Below, piece after piece: positions 35,242-43,439 of a stretch of 64,000 nt of DNA. A model generated the notes under the pieces. That model saw nothing but the letters and a program-made list of their open reading frames with translations, had not been told where the DNA came from and did no database searches. This stretch comes from Agrobacterium sp. a22-2 (GTDB taxonomy: Bacteria > Pseudomonadota > Alphaproteobacteria > Rhizobiales > Rhizobiaceae), in the NCBI RefSeq assembly GCF_012276985.1, contig NZ_JAAXMM010000015.1, positions 95,174-159,173 on the forward strand, written 5' to 3'. The stretch's first letter is position 1; every line of letters begins with the position of its first letter. The position numbers and the translations under genes are program-made.

Positions 35242-36255
35242 ATGAGCTTGAACACCGGGGCAGCCGGAATGGCACAAACCAGCAAGTCTCGCGCCTTATG
35301 GTTTCCGGCCGCCGGCACCTGCGAATTGCGCGACGACACCCTGCCGTCCATGGTCGATGGCGAGGTGCGGGTGCGCATGCTGTTCAGCGGCATCAGCCGC
35401 GGCACGGAGAACCTCGTCTTCGCCGGTCGCGTCCCTTCGAGCGAATTCGACCGCATGCGCGGTCCTCATATGGGCGGCGAATTCCCCTTTCCGGTCAAGT
35501 ACGGCTATTCGGCGGTCGGACAGATCGAGGCTGGCAGGGCCGACCTAGTCGGCAAGGCCGTATTCTGTCTTCATCCCCATCAGGATTTTTTCAACGTCAG
35601 CCAGGCGGCCGTGACCGTCCTGCCCGTCGGATTGCCGCCGGCCCGCGCCGTGCTGGCCGCCAATATGGAGACGGCGTTGAACATCGTCTGGGACGCCGGC
35701 ATCCTGCCGGGCGATCGGGTCGCCGTGTTTGGCGCCGGCGTCGTCGGGTCCCTCGTTGCCTATCTTGCGTCACAGATCATCGGCACAGACGTCCTGCTCA
35801 TCGATCGAAACCCGGCAAGAAAGGTCCTGGCCGACAGGCTCGGTCTCAACTTTGACGCAGGCCAAGAGGACGCCTTCGAGTTCGACGTGGCTGTCAACGC
35901 GTCCGGTTCGGCCGAGGCTCTTGCCCGCGCCATCGAACTGGCCGGGCAGGAAGCGCGCATCGTCGAGGCCAGCTGGTACGGCGACCGGCCTGTGAGCCTG
36001 CTGCTCGGCGGTGCCTTTCATGCGCGACGGTTGACCATCGTCAGCTCTCAGGTGGGCTCCGTGCCGCCGGCCAGGCGGGCGCGCTGGACCTATGCAAGGC
36101 GTCTTGCCAAGGCGCTCGAGCTTCTGCGCGACGACCGCCTCGACGCCTTGATATCGGGTGAAACCGGCTTTGCCGACCTGGCGACCGCCTATCCGGCCAT
36201 CCTCGCCGATCCACAAACCCTTTGCCATCGTATTTGCTACCAGTACCAAACTTAG
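35242..36255 (+). CDS. MDR-family (zinc-alcohol-dehydrogenase-like) oxidoreductase lacking zinc ligands
   Basis: A 337-residue medium-chain reductase fold with a Rossmann motif RVAVFGAGVVGSLVAYLAS. The usual catalytic-zinc Cys is replaced in SGISRGTENLVF, the GHE motif is absent (KYGYSAVG) and no structural four-Cys lobe is seen. The SGIS(R/T)GTE style recalls BchC-like and related reductases. It should use NAD(P)H without zinc. A GGAG site precedes the ATG. First of four coupled genes with pterin-synthase-like, glycosyltransferase and methyltransferase genes. Confidence 0.82.
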   Translation: MSLNTGAAGMAQTSKSRALWFPAAGTCELRDDTLPSMVDGEVRVRMLFSGISRGTENLVFAGRVPSSEFDRMRGPHMGGEFPFPVKYGYSAVGQIEAGRADLVGKAVFCLHPHQDFFNVSQAAVTVLPVGLPPARAVLAANMETALNIVWDAGILPGDRVAVFGAGVVGSLVAYLASQIIGTDVLLIDRNPARKVLADRLGLNFDAGQEDAFEFDVAVNASGSAEALARAIELAGQEARIVEASWYGDRPVSLLLGGAFHARRLTIVSSQVGSVPPARRARWTYARRLAKALELLRDDRLDALISGETGFADLATAYPAILADPQTLCHRICYQYQT

Positions 36256-36268
36256 AGAGTGAAAGCCT

Positions 36269-36667
36269 ATGTTCGCCGTTGAAGTCCGCGACCACATCAT
36301 GATCGCCCACAGCCTGCCCCGTCCCGTCTTCGGCCCCGCCCAGGGCATGCATGGCGCAACCTTCGTGGTCGATGCCGCCTTTTTCACCCGCGATGTCGAC
36401 GAGGACGGCCTGGCGGTCGATATCGGTGCCGCGACCACCGTACTCGGCGAGGTGCTGAAGCCGCTCAACTACAAGAATCTCGATGAACTCTCTGTCTTCA
36501 CCGGAAAAATCACGACGACGGAGGTGATCGCCAAACACATTTTCGATGAACTCGCCCGCGCCGTCGCCGACAAGCGGCTCGGCCCCGGCAGCCACCGCAT
36601 CTGCCGTCTGAAGGTGACCCTGCACGAGTCCCACGCCGCCCGCGGCTGGTACGAGGCCGATCTTTGA
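36269..36667 (+). CDS. 6-pyruvoyl-tetrahydropterin synthase / QueD-like protein with altered active site
   Basis: A 132-residue T-fold protein. The family frame is clear: AHSLP near the N-terminus, MHGATF where LHGHNY is usual, GLAVDIGAATTVLGEVLKPL, ITTTEVIAKHIFDEL, and a final LHESHAARGWYE. Several catalytic features have changed. The second His of the HGH zinc site is Ala, the nearby Cys is missing, and the Asp-His of the LDHxxLN motif reads LNYKNLD. It may bind a pterin without making one, or do different chemistry. It overlaps the glycosyltransferase by four bases. Confidence 0.8.
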   Translation: MFAVEVRDHIMIAHSLPRPVFGPAQGMHGATFVVDAAFFTRDVDEDGLAVDIGAATTVLGEVLKPLNYKNLDELSVFTGKITTTEVIAKHIFDELARAVADKRLGPGSHRICRLKVTLHESHAARGWYEADL

Positions 36668-37707
36668 AGCGCAGCGTCACCTTCGCCTATCCCGGCAACC
36701 TCGCCCTCAACACCGGCGGTTATGCCTATGACCGAAGGGTGATCTCAGGTCTTGGCGATTACGGCTGGTCGGTCGATCCGCTGCCGCTCGGCAATGGCTT
36801 TCCCTTCCCTGCTCCCCATGTCAGGCGCGCAGCCGAGCGCCGGCTGTCGGACCTGCCCGATGGCACCCTCGTTATAATAGACGGGCTTGCCTTCGGCGTT
36901 CTGGACGAATGGGCCAAACGCGAGACCGACCGATTGCGCATCGTCGCCCTCGTCCATCATCCGCTGGCGCTCGAAACTGGCCTCGACAGCACGCAACAGA
37001 CCTCCTTTCGGGACCGCGAGCGCCGCGCGCTGTCCTTCGCCAGGCATATCATCGTGACGTCACCGATGACGGCGCGCCAGCTGGAGACCCAATACGACGT
37101 GCCTCAGCACCGGATCACGGTTGCCATTCCCGGCACAGATCCGGCACCCGCCGCCACAGGCATCGGCGATCCGCCGCATATCCTCTCGATCGGTACGCTT
37201 TCGCCGCGCAAGGGTCACGACGTGCTGATCTCGGCACTGAAGCAGGTGGAGAACCTCGCCTGGCGGGCAACCATCGTCGGCAGCAAGAGCCTCTATCCGC
37301 AGACGGCGGCACTTCTGGCGCAGCAGATCGAGGCACTCGGCCTGACCACCCGGATTTCGCTTGCCGGCGAATGCGACGATCCGCGTGCGGTTCTGGCCGG
37401 CGCCGACATCTTCGCGCTGGCCAGCCGCTTCGAAGGTTATGGCATGGTCTTCGCCGAAGCCCTGTCGCAGGGATTGCCGATCGTCGCGTGCCGAAGCGGT
37501 GCCGTACCCGACGTCGTGCCGGACGATGCCGGCATCCTCGTGCCCGTCGATGACGTCGGCGCCTTCGCGGAAGCCCTTGCAAGTCTCCTCATCGACAAGG
37601 ATTTACGCCTTGCTAAAGCCGAGGCGGCAAGGCGCGCCGGCGCCCAATTGCCAGGCTGGGCCACAACGGCGGAGATCATATCGACCTCTTTGGGAGCACT
37701 GGCATGA
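36664..37707 (+). CDS. GT4-family glycosyltransferase
   Basis: A 347-residue GT-B enzyme. The N-terminal half starts VTFAYPGNLALNTGGYAYDR. The C-terminal half has ILSIGTLSPRKGHDVLISAL and the retaining GT4 motif FEGYGMVFAEALSQGLPIVA (E-x7-E). The start is a rare TTG overlapping the upstream stop as TTGA, implying coupled translation with the QueD-like protein. It probably glycosylates the small molecule made by this operon. Confidence 0.87.
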   Translation: MKRSVTFAYPGNLALNTGGYAYDRRVISGLGDYGWSVDPLPLGNGFPFPAPHVRRAAERRLSDLPDGTLVIIDGLAFGVLDEWAKRETDRLRIVALVHHPLALETGLDSTQQTSFRDRERRALSFARHIIVTSPMTARQLETQYDVPQHRITVAIPGTDPAPAATGIGDPPHILSIGTLSPRKGHDVLISALKQVENLAWRATIVGSKSLYPQTAALLAQQIEALGLTTRISLAGECDDPRAVLAGADIFALASRFEGYGMVFAEALSQGLPIVACRSGAVPDVVPDDAGILVPVDDVGAFAEALASLLIDKDLRLAKAEAARRAGAQLPGWATTAEIISTSLGALA

Positions 37708-38498
37708 GCGGTTTCGACAAGGACTGGCTGGCACTGCGCGAGCCCGCCGATCGCACCGCTCGCCATGGCGGATTACTCGACGACCTGGCGGGTCATCTTG
37801 GCGCCCTGGAGCAAGCACACATCCTCGACATCGGTTGCGGCACGGGCTCGACCTGGCGCAGCCTCAATGACCGACTGCCCGGCCAGATCATCTGGACCCT
37901 GCTCGACCATGACCCCGCGCTGCTGGACGAAGCCCAGCGCCGCATCGGCGAGGAGAACGGGATCGCGTTTCGCCAGCACGATCTCAACGCCATCGCCGGC
38001 CTTCCTCTGCAGGGCGTCTGCGTCGTCACCGCCTCAGCACTCTTCGATCTGTGTTCGGAATGCGTCTGCAGCGAGCTTGCCGACCGGCTCGCATCGGCAC
38101 GGATCGGCCTTTATGCGGCGTTGAACTATGACGGGATCATGCAATGGTCCCTGCCCCATCCGCTCGACGGACAGATGGTCGACCTGTTCAACCGGCATCA
38201 ACGCACCGACAAGGGGTTCGGAACCGCCCTCGGCCCGGATGCCACGGCCTGCCTCGCCCAACTTTTGACGGCGCACGGCTTTAGCGTCAGGATCGAGGAC
38301 AGTCCTTGGAGGATGGATTCAAGGATGGCTGCCCTGCAGGCCGAATTTCTGCACGGCCTGCGCCGACCGCTTCTGGAGATGTCCGAACTGTCCAAAGCAA
38401 CGGTCGACGCCTGGCTGGAATTTCGACTTTCCGCTATCGGTCAACCGGGCAGTTTATGCCTGGTGGGCCACACGGACCTTCTCGCCCTGCCGGTCTGA
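37704..38498 (+). CDS. Class I SAM-dependent methyltransferase
   Basis: A 264-residue methyltransferase with motif I HILDIGCGTGSTWRSL, a following acidic LLDHDPALL and VVTASALFDL in place of motif IV. It overlaps the glycosyltransferase as ATGA and ends the plus-strand operon. Its last 45 bases overlap the end of the RibD-like gene on the opposite strand. The substrate is unknown. Confidence 0.83.
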   Translation: MSGFDKDWLALREPADRTARHGGLLDDLAGHLGALEQAHILDIGCGTGSTWRSLNDRLPGQIIWTLLDHDPALLDEAQRRIGEENGIAFRQHDLNAIAGLPLQGVCVVTASALFDLCSECVCSELADRLASARIGLYAALNYDGIMQWSLPHPLDGQMVDLFNRHQRTDKGFGTALGPDATACLAQLLTAHGFSVRIEDSPWRMDSRMAALQAEFLHGLRRPLLEMSELSKATVDAWLEFRLSAIGQPGSLCLVGHTDLLALPV

Positions 38499-39269
38499 TA
38501 CCAAGTCTCCAGCGCGCCGCCGTTCCAGCCGGCAATCGAACAGGATGTCGCTGCCGAGACTGTAGACCTCGGTGACCGGGCGATGGGCACCGGCAAGCCG
38601 CTCGATCGGCGACAGGGTAATGCCGGCCGGCCCCGAACCGATGATGATCGGCGAAATGGCCACATGCAGCCGGTCGACGAGGCCGGCATCGATGAACCGG
38701 GCGATCGTGCGCGCACCGCCCTCGACGAGGACGGTCAGGAGATCCCGTCTTGCCAATATGTCCAGGATGTCCTGAGGATCGAGCCCGCAGGCCTTGGGCT
38801 GCAGGCTGATCACCTCCGCCGCAGGCAACGGCCGACCTCGGGCAGCGGCGCTGCGCAAGACGATTACCGGCGCACCGCCATCGTGAAACAGGCTTTCGCT
38901 GCCCTCAAGTACCCCATGACAATCGACGACCACCCGGACAGGGGCCGGCCCTTTGACCATCCTGACCGAGAGCTTCGGATCGTCGGCCTTCACCGTGCCG
39001 ACACCGACGATCACGGCATCGACCAGCGCCCGACAGCGATGAAGATGGACAAGGCCATCCGGTCCGGACACGTCCCGCGCGTCGCCCGCCGGCGTGGCAA
39101 TTCGGCCGTCAAGCGACTGCCCGACCTGCGCCAGCACGAAGGAACCGCGCGCGCCGGCGATCGGCGCATAGAGACCATAGGCGGCGTCGGTCGCCGCAAT
39201 ATCGCAAGCGCCCTGTCGAAGGGCCAGCAGCCGCTCCCAAATCGCCTCGGTGATCTCCATGCTGCGCAT
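38454..39269 (-). CDS. RibD reductase-domain protein without deaminase domain
   Basis: A 271-residue protein with the dihydrofolate-reductase-like RibD C-terminal fold: FVLAQVGQSLDGRIATPAG, RCRALVDAVIVGVGTVKADD, LLTVLVEGGARTIARFIDAG. The zinc deaminase domain of bacterial RibD is missing, as in fungal/archaeal RIB7-type reductases. Those reduce the ribosylamino-pyrimidine made by GTP cyclohydrolase II. Its pairing with the nearby ribA paralogue suggests a diverted riboflavin branch. It starts nine bases after the cytochrome b561 gene. Confidence 0.84.
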   Translation of the reverse strand: MRSMEITEAIWERLLALRQGACDIAATDAAYGLYAPIAGARGSFVLAQVGQSLDGRIATPAGDARDVSGPDGLVHLHRCRALVDAVIVGVGTVKADDPKLSVRMVKGPAPVRVVVDCHGVLEGSESLFHDGGAPVIVLRSAAARGRPLPAAEVISLQPKACGLDPQDILDILARRDLLTVLVEGGARTIARFIDAGLVDRLHVAISPIIIGSGPAGITLSPIERLAGAHRPVTEVYSLGSDILFDCRLERRRAGDLVSDRQGEKVRVAHQA

Positions 39270-39277
39270 CGTCGACC

Positions 39278-39853
39278 TTACAATATCCGGTACAGGGTGT
39301 TGTCACGCTTGATCACATGATGAAGCAGCACGGCCCCGATATGCAACGCAAAGAGCAGCAAAAGGATCCATGCGCTCCAGCCATGGATCGCCGACAGCGT
39401 CCAGGCAATGTCGGGCGCCTTGTCCAACGGGCTCCAGACCGGCACCAGGCCGAACCAGACGAGCGGAAAGCCATGCGCGTTGGTGGCGAGGAAACCGCTG
39501 ACCGGCATGACGATCAGGAACACATAGAGCAGGCCATGCACGGCGGACGCCGCAAAGCGTTCGATCGCCGGGCCTTGCGGATCAGGTGCCTTGGCCATGA
39601 GCTTGTTGCCAACCCGCAGCAGCATCAGCCACAGCACAAGGAAACCGAAGCTCTCATGCACCATGTAGAAATCCAGCGACACTTCCTTCTTGGTGAACTG
39701 GATAAAGAAGCCGAGCGGCCAGGTCGCCAGCACCAGTACAGCCACGATCCAGTGCAGGATGCGCGACGTCGCCGGATAGCGCTCGACGCGGATGACCGCT
39801 TCGGACGGACAGATGGCCCGGGACAAAACGTTCATTTCGCCGTTCGTGGACAT
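39278..39853 (-). CDS. Cytochrome b561-type membrane protein
   Basis: A 191-residue protein with four membrane helices carrying likely haem-ligand His residues (SRILHWIVAVLVL, FYMVHESFGFLVL, AVHGLLYVFLIVMPVSG, IHGWSAWILLLLFALH). This is the CybB/prokaryotic b561 plan for quinol oxidation and superoxide or donor chemistry. The ATG at 39853 has GGGAG upstream. It is the first gene of a likely two-gene operon with the RibD-like reductase. Confidence 0.88.
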   Translation of the reverse strand: MSTNGEMNVLSRAICPSEAVIRVERYPATSRILHWIVAVLVLATWPLGFFIQFTKKEVSLDFYMVHESFGFLVLWLMLLRVGNKLMAKAPDPQGPAIERFAASAVHGLLYVFLIVMPVSGFLATNAHGFPLVWFGLVPVWSPLDKAPDIAWTLSAIHGWSAWILLLLFALHIGAVLLHHVIKRDNTLYRIL

Positions 39854-39955
39854 GATCATCTCCCGCCGTTGACCCGTAAAACCAAGCAAAAGCACGCCGG
39901 GGTCTACGTGAGTCAAAGTCGCCGCCCCAGCACGGCAGCTTAATTCGTCAAGTGC

Positions 39956-40153
39956 TTAAGTGCAAATGACGCTGCGTGCATGACAGTTGTCTCCCAGTGC
40001 AAAACCGTCGTACTCGACCGACAAAGCATATGGTTCGTCGCCGCTGGCGCTGCCATCGAAGAAAATGCCATAGGCACCGGAGATCAATCCGGCATTGGTG
40101 ACGACAGCCGGATCTCGCACCGGCCAGGCACTCCGGCCCGGCCGGTTGGGCAA
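39956..40153 (-). pseudogene. Possible remnant or short unknown gene (about 65 residues)
   Basis: A short reading frame with native-looking codon use in a 373-base gap between cytochrome b561 (start 39853) and the response regulator (start 40227). It reads AVVTNAGLISGAYGIFFDG, then an acidic stretch and two late Cys. The only start is a TTG at 40153 without a ribosome site. A related N-terminus appears in another frame from an ATG at 40205, so this may be a frameshifted gene. No family was recognised. The rest of the gap shows nothing convincing. Confidence 0.3.
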
Positions 40154-40226
40154 AGACCGTGCCGGCCGGACGAATGCCGGCGGCGAAGCGCTTGATCGCC
40201 GTCATCTTCCGTGTCACCTTCCGGCC

Positions 40227-40904
40227 ATGCGCATATTGCTGGTGGAAGATACTCACGATGTCGGCGAGGCGATCTGCCGCCGCTTCGAAACAATCGGGCA
40301 CACGGTCGACTGGGAGACGGACGGCCGCGCGGCGTCGGAGATTCTGGGTTTCACCGACTATGATCTCGTCATTCTCGATGTCATGCTGCCGGGAATGGAC
40401 GGGTTCGAAATCCTCAGGCGCCTGCGCCAGGCCCGCAACACCGTGCCGGTTCTGGTGCTGACCGCGCGCTCGGAAATCGACGACCGGGTCGGGGCACTCG
40501 ATCTTGGCGCCGATGATTACCTGGTAAAGCCCTTCGATTTCCGCGAGTTGGAGGCCCGCGCCCGGGTGTTGATGCGCCGCCGCGCCGGCGGCGAGGCGAC
40601 CAATATCATTGCCTGCGGCGACGTCACCCTCGATCGCGCCAACCGTAATGTGCGGGTCGGCAAGCGCGAGGTGACGTTGAAGCGCCGCGAGATGACTCTG
40701 CTCGAGATCCTCGCCTCGAGGCCCGGCCGCGTCTTCAGCAAGGAAGAACTTCTCGACCAGCTGTTCGGTTTCGAAGAGGCCGCCGGACCCAATGCCATCG
40801 AGCTCTATGTCGGTCGGCTGCGCAAGAAACTCGAAGGTGCCAAGGCGCGCATCGTCACGGTGCGCGGCATCGGCTATCAACTGGTGTCCGATGCAACGCC
40901 GTGA
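40227..40904 (+). CDS. OmpR-family response regulator, TctD/QseB-like
   Basis: A 225-residue regulator with receiver (MRILLVEDTHDVGEA; phosphoacceptor Asp near residue 51 in YDLVILDVMLPG; Lys in LVKPFDFRELEARARVLMRR) and winged helix (VTLKRREMTLLEILASRPG, AIELYVGRLRKKL). The ATG at 40227 gives the normal family start. It overlaps the kinase gene by 14 bases. Confidence 0.9.
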   Translation: MRILLVEDTHDVGEAICRRFETIGHTVDWETDGRAASEILGFTDYDLVILDVMLPGMDGFEILRRLRQARNTVPVLVLTARSEIDDRVGALDLGADDYLVKPFDFRELEARARVLMRRRAGGEATNIIACGDVTLDRANRNVRVGKREVTLKRREMTLLEILASRPGRVFSKEELLDQLFGFEEAAGPNAIELYVGRLRKKLEGAKARIVTVRGIGYQLVSDATP

Positions 40905-42282
40905 AGCCTCGCTTTTCTCGCGACTGGTTCTGCGCATGGCGCTGGTGCTGGCGCTGGGGGCCGCCGTGCTGATGAGCGGCGCCTGGTTCTATGCCCGCAC
41001 CGCCGCCGACGATGCCTATGACCGCCTGCTGCTGGGTGCCGCATTCCAGATGCGGGAGAGCCTCGTGGTGGACAACGGCCGGCTTGCCGTCAACCTGCCA
41101 TCCTCGGCATTCGAGCTCCTGGGACTGGCCGGCCGTGACCGGATCTTCTACCGGGTCGTCGATCCCTCCGGCTTGACGCTGACCGGCTATGACGACCTGC
41201 AGGTCGATATGGATCTGTCCGTTGCCCGCGCCGGCCCGGTCCTGCTGTCGGCCAACTATCGCGGCGTTCCGGTGCGCGTTGCGGCCACCGGCCGGGCGCT
41301 GTCCGATCCGGCCTTGTCCGGTTGGGCCTATGTGATCATCGCCCAGACGACGGAAGCGAGGCAAGCGCTGGCCTCCGAGCTGACCACCCGCGCCTCGATC
41401 CTGGTGGCGGCGATGAGTGCGCTGGCGATGATCGGCACGATATTAGCCGTGCGCTATTCACTGAGGCCGGTGGCGGAACTCGGTCGGGCTTTGCGGCAAC
41501 GCGAGCCCCATGACCTGACGCCGCTCACCGTGGCTGTGCCGCGCGAGCTGTCGCCCTTCGTCTCGTCGATCAATCATTTCATGCACCGGCTCGACGAAAG
41601 GGTAAAATTGCTGCAGCGCTATATCGCCGACAGCGCCCACCAGATCCGCACCCCGCTGACCGCCCTCTCGGCACAGGTCAGCCTGATCGACGAGGAACGC
41701 CTGACACCGGAGGATCGACGCCATCTGGCGCGGGTGCGCAACCGCACCGCCGAGCTTGCCCGCTTCACCAACCAGCTCCTGAACCATGCGATGGTGATCC
41801 ATCGCTTCGATTCGGCGCAACTGCTCCCCCTGAGCCTCACCTCCGTCACCCGCAAGGCCTACCGTGCCGCGATCCCGATCACCATCGATCCGGATATCAT
41901 CGTCTCCTTCGAGGCGCCGGATGAGGACGTGATCGTGCTCGGTGACATGCTCAGCCTGCGCGAGGCGATCGTCAACGTCATCGACAATTCGCTGCGCCAC
42001 GGCACCCTGTCGCGCCTGGAAGTCAGAGTGTCGAGCGACGGTGCCTTCGGCCGGGTCGAAGTGGAGGATGACGGCCCCGGCATTCCGCCGGGCGATTGGG
42101 ATCATGTCACGAAACGGTTCGTCTCGTCCAAGTCAGGCGAAGGCAGTTCCGGTCTCGGCTTTGCGATCGCTTCCGAAGTGGCGACCGTGCTCGGCGGAGC
42201 CCTGACGTTTCGCGAAAAGACCCAGACCCGGAGTTTTGCGGTCGTGCTGGAACTTCCGCTCCATCAGGAGGATAAATCATGA
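40891..42282 (+). CDS. Sensor histidine kinase, TctE-like
   Basis: A 463-residue membrane kinase. It has two helices flanking a periplasmic 2CSK-type sensor (about 35-165), a HAMP-like linker, phosphoacceptor box SAHQIRTPLTALSAQV, N box VNVIDNSLRHG and G boxes DDGPGIPP and GEGSSGLGFAI. TctE relatives sense carboxylates, often with a binding protein. Its stop overlaps the periplasmic binding protein gene as ATGA, so the binding protein may deliver the signal. Confidence 0.9.
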   Translation: MQRREASLFSRLVLRMALVLALGAAVLMSGAWFYARTAADDAYDRLLLGAAFQMRESLVVDNGRLAVNLPSSAFELLGLAGRDRIFYRVVDPSGLTLTGYDDLQVDMDLSVARAGPVLLSANYRGVPVRVAATGRALSDPALSGWAYVIIAQTTEARQALASELTTRASILVAAMSALAMIGTILAVRYSLRPVAELGRALRQREPHDLTPLTVAVPRELSPFVSSINHFMHRLDERVKLLQRYIADSAHQIRTPLTALSAQVSLIDEERLTPEDRRHLARVRNRTAELARFTNQLLNHAMVIHRFDSAQLLPLSLTSVTRKAYRAAIPITIDPDIIVSFEAPDEDVIVLGDMLSLREAIVNVIDNSLRHGTLSRLEVRVSSDGAFGRVEVEDDGPGIPPGDWDHVTKRFVSSKSGEGSSGLGFAIASEVATVLGGALTFREKTQTRSFAVVLELPLHQEDKS

Positions 42283-43367
42283 AAGTGCCGGCTCTGACGG
42301 CATCGCTCGCCCTGCTTGGCCTGTCATGGGCGTGCCCTGTGCTGGCGGTTGAAGGCGAGCAGGCCTTCCTGCCGGCATTGCAGGCCGAAACGGAAAGACT
42401 GACCATTCACGGCGTCACGGATTTCAATGCCATACGGCCGATCCTCCTCGATTTTCAGGAGACGGCGCCGAACGTTGCGGTCATCTTTGTCGACTACGTG
42501 AGCAACGATCTGTTTCGTGAATCGGAACTCGCCTGCCGCGAGGGACGCCCCCACGGCGACATCCTGCTATCGTCCTCCGTCGACCAATTGGTGAAGCTTG
42601 CCAATGACGGCTGCGCTTCTCCGCATCATTCCGTGGAGGCTCAGAAGGTGCCGGACTGGGCCAATTGGCGTGAAGAGGTCTATGGTTTCGCTTTCGAGCC
42701 TGCGGTTTTCGTCTATGACGGCGCCCGCGTTCCGCCGGAAGACGTGCCGCGCACCCACGACGCGCTGGCCGACCTGCTGCGCCGCAAGCCGGACCTCTAT
42801 CGCGGCCGTATCGGCACCTACGATATCCAGGCCTCCGGTGTCGGTTATCTCCTGGCTTTCAACGATGCCCGCCAGGCGCCGACCGTCTATGGCCGGTTGA
42901 TCGAGAGCCTCAGTCGGTCGGACACCGTCATTCGCTGCTGCAACAGTGAAGTGCTGGGCGAAATCGCCAGCGGCAACGTGCGCATCGCCTATAATATTCT
43001 CGGCTCCTACGCCTATGCAGCGTCGCGCCTCAATCCCAATCTCAAGATCGTCATACCCCGCGACTACACGCTGATCCTGTCGCGCGGCGCACTCATTCCG
43101 GCCCAGAGTGCCAATCGCGAGCTGGCCGAGCGCTTTCTCGATTATCTTCTGTCTGATCGCGGTCAGGCCGTTGCCCGCGAGAAATCGTTCTTCTTCTCGG
43201 AAAACGGTCCCCTGCCGCCCGGCGTCGACGGCCCGGCAGCCTTGATGGATTCCGGCATCGGCCGCCCGATCCGCATCGGCCCTGCCCTGCTGGCCGCCCA
43301 GGACGAAATCCAGCGGCAGCGGTTCATCGACGACTGGATGAGCCTGATCGCCCATCCGCAGCCATGA
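42279..43367 (+). CDS. Periplasmic ABC-type substrate-binding protein coupled to a two-component system
   Basis: A 362-residue secreted protein (signal ending near CPVLAVEG) of the iron/polyamine-like type 2 binding protein class (LTIHGVTDFNAIRPILLDFQ, GYLLAFNDARQ, ERFLDYLLSDRGQAVA). No permease or ATPase follows; the downstream gene is convergent. The ATGA overlap with the kinase suggests it serves as a co-sensor and not mainly as an importer component. Four Cys residues are present, including an adjacent pair in VIRCCNSE. Confidence 0.83.
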   Translation: MKVPALTASLALLGLSWACPVLAVEGEQAFLPALQAETERLTIHGVTDFNAIRPILLDFQETAPNVAVIFVDYVSNDLFRESELACREGRPHGDILLSSSVDQLVKLANDGCASPHHSVEAQKVPDWANWREEVYGFAFEPAVFVYDGARVPPEDVPRTHDALADLLRRKPDLYRGRIGTYDIQASGVGYLLAFNDARQAPTVYGRLIESLSRSDTVIRCCNSEVLGEIASGNVRIAYNILGSYAYAASRLNPNLKIVIPRDYTLILSRGALIPAQSANRELAERFLDYLLSDRGQAVAREKSFFFSENGPLPPGVDGPAALMDSGIGRPIRIGPALLAAQDEIQRQRFIDDWMSLIAHPQP

Positions 43368-43380
43368 CCGTCCAAAATGC

Positions 43381-43415
43381 AAAAACGGCATCCGGGAGCC
43401 AACCCCCGGATGCCG
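43381..43415 (-). terminator. Rho-independent terminator of the RTX gene
   Basis: A perfect 11-bp stem (CGGCATCCGGG at 43386-43396 with its complement at 43405-43415) around an eight-base loop. On the minus strand it is followed by five T residues (43385-43381). It lies 25 bases beyond the RTX stop. Confidence 0.9.
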
Positions 43416-43439
43416 CCCTACGGCTTCGAAGTGGGGTTC

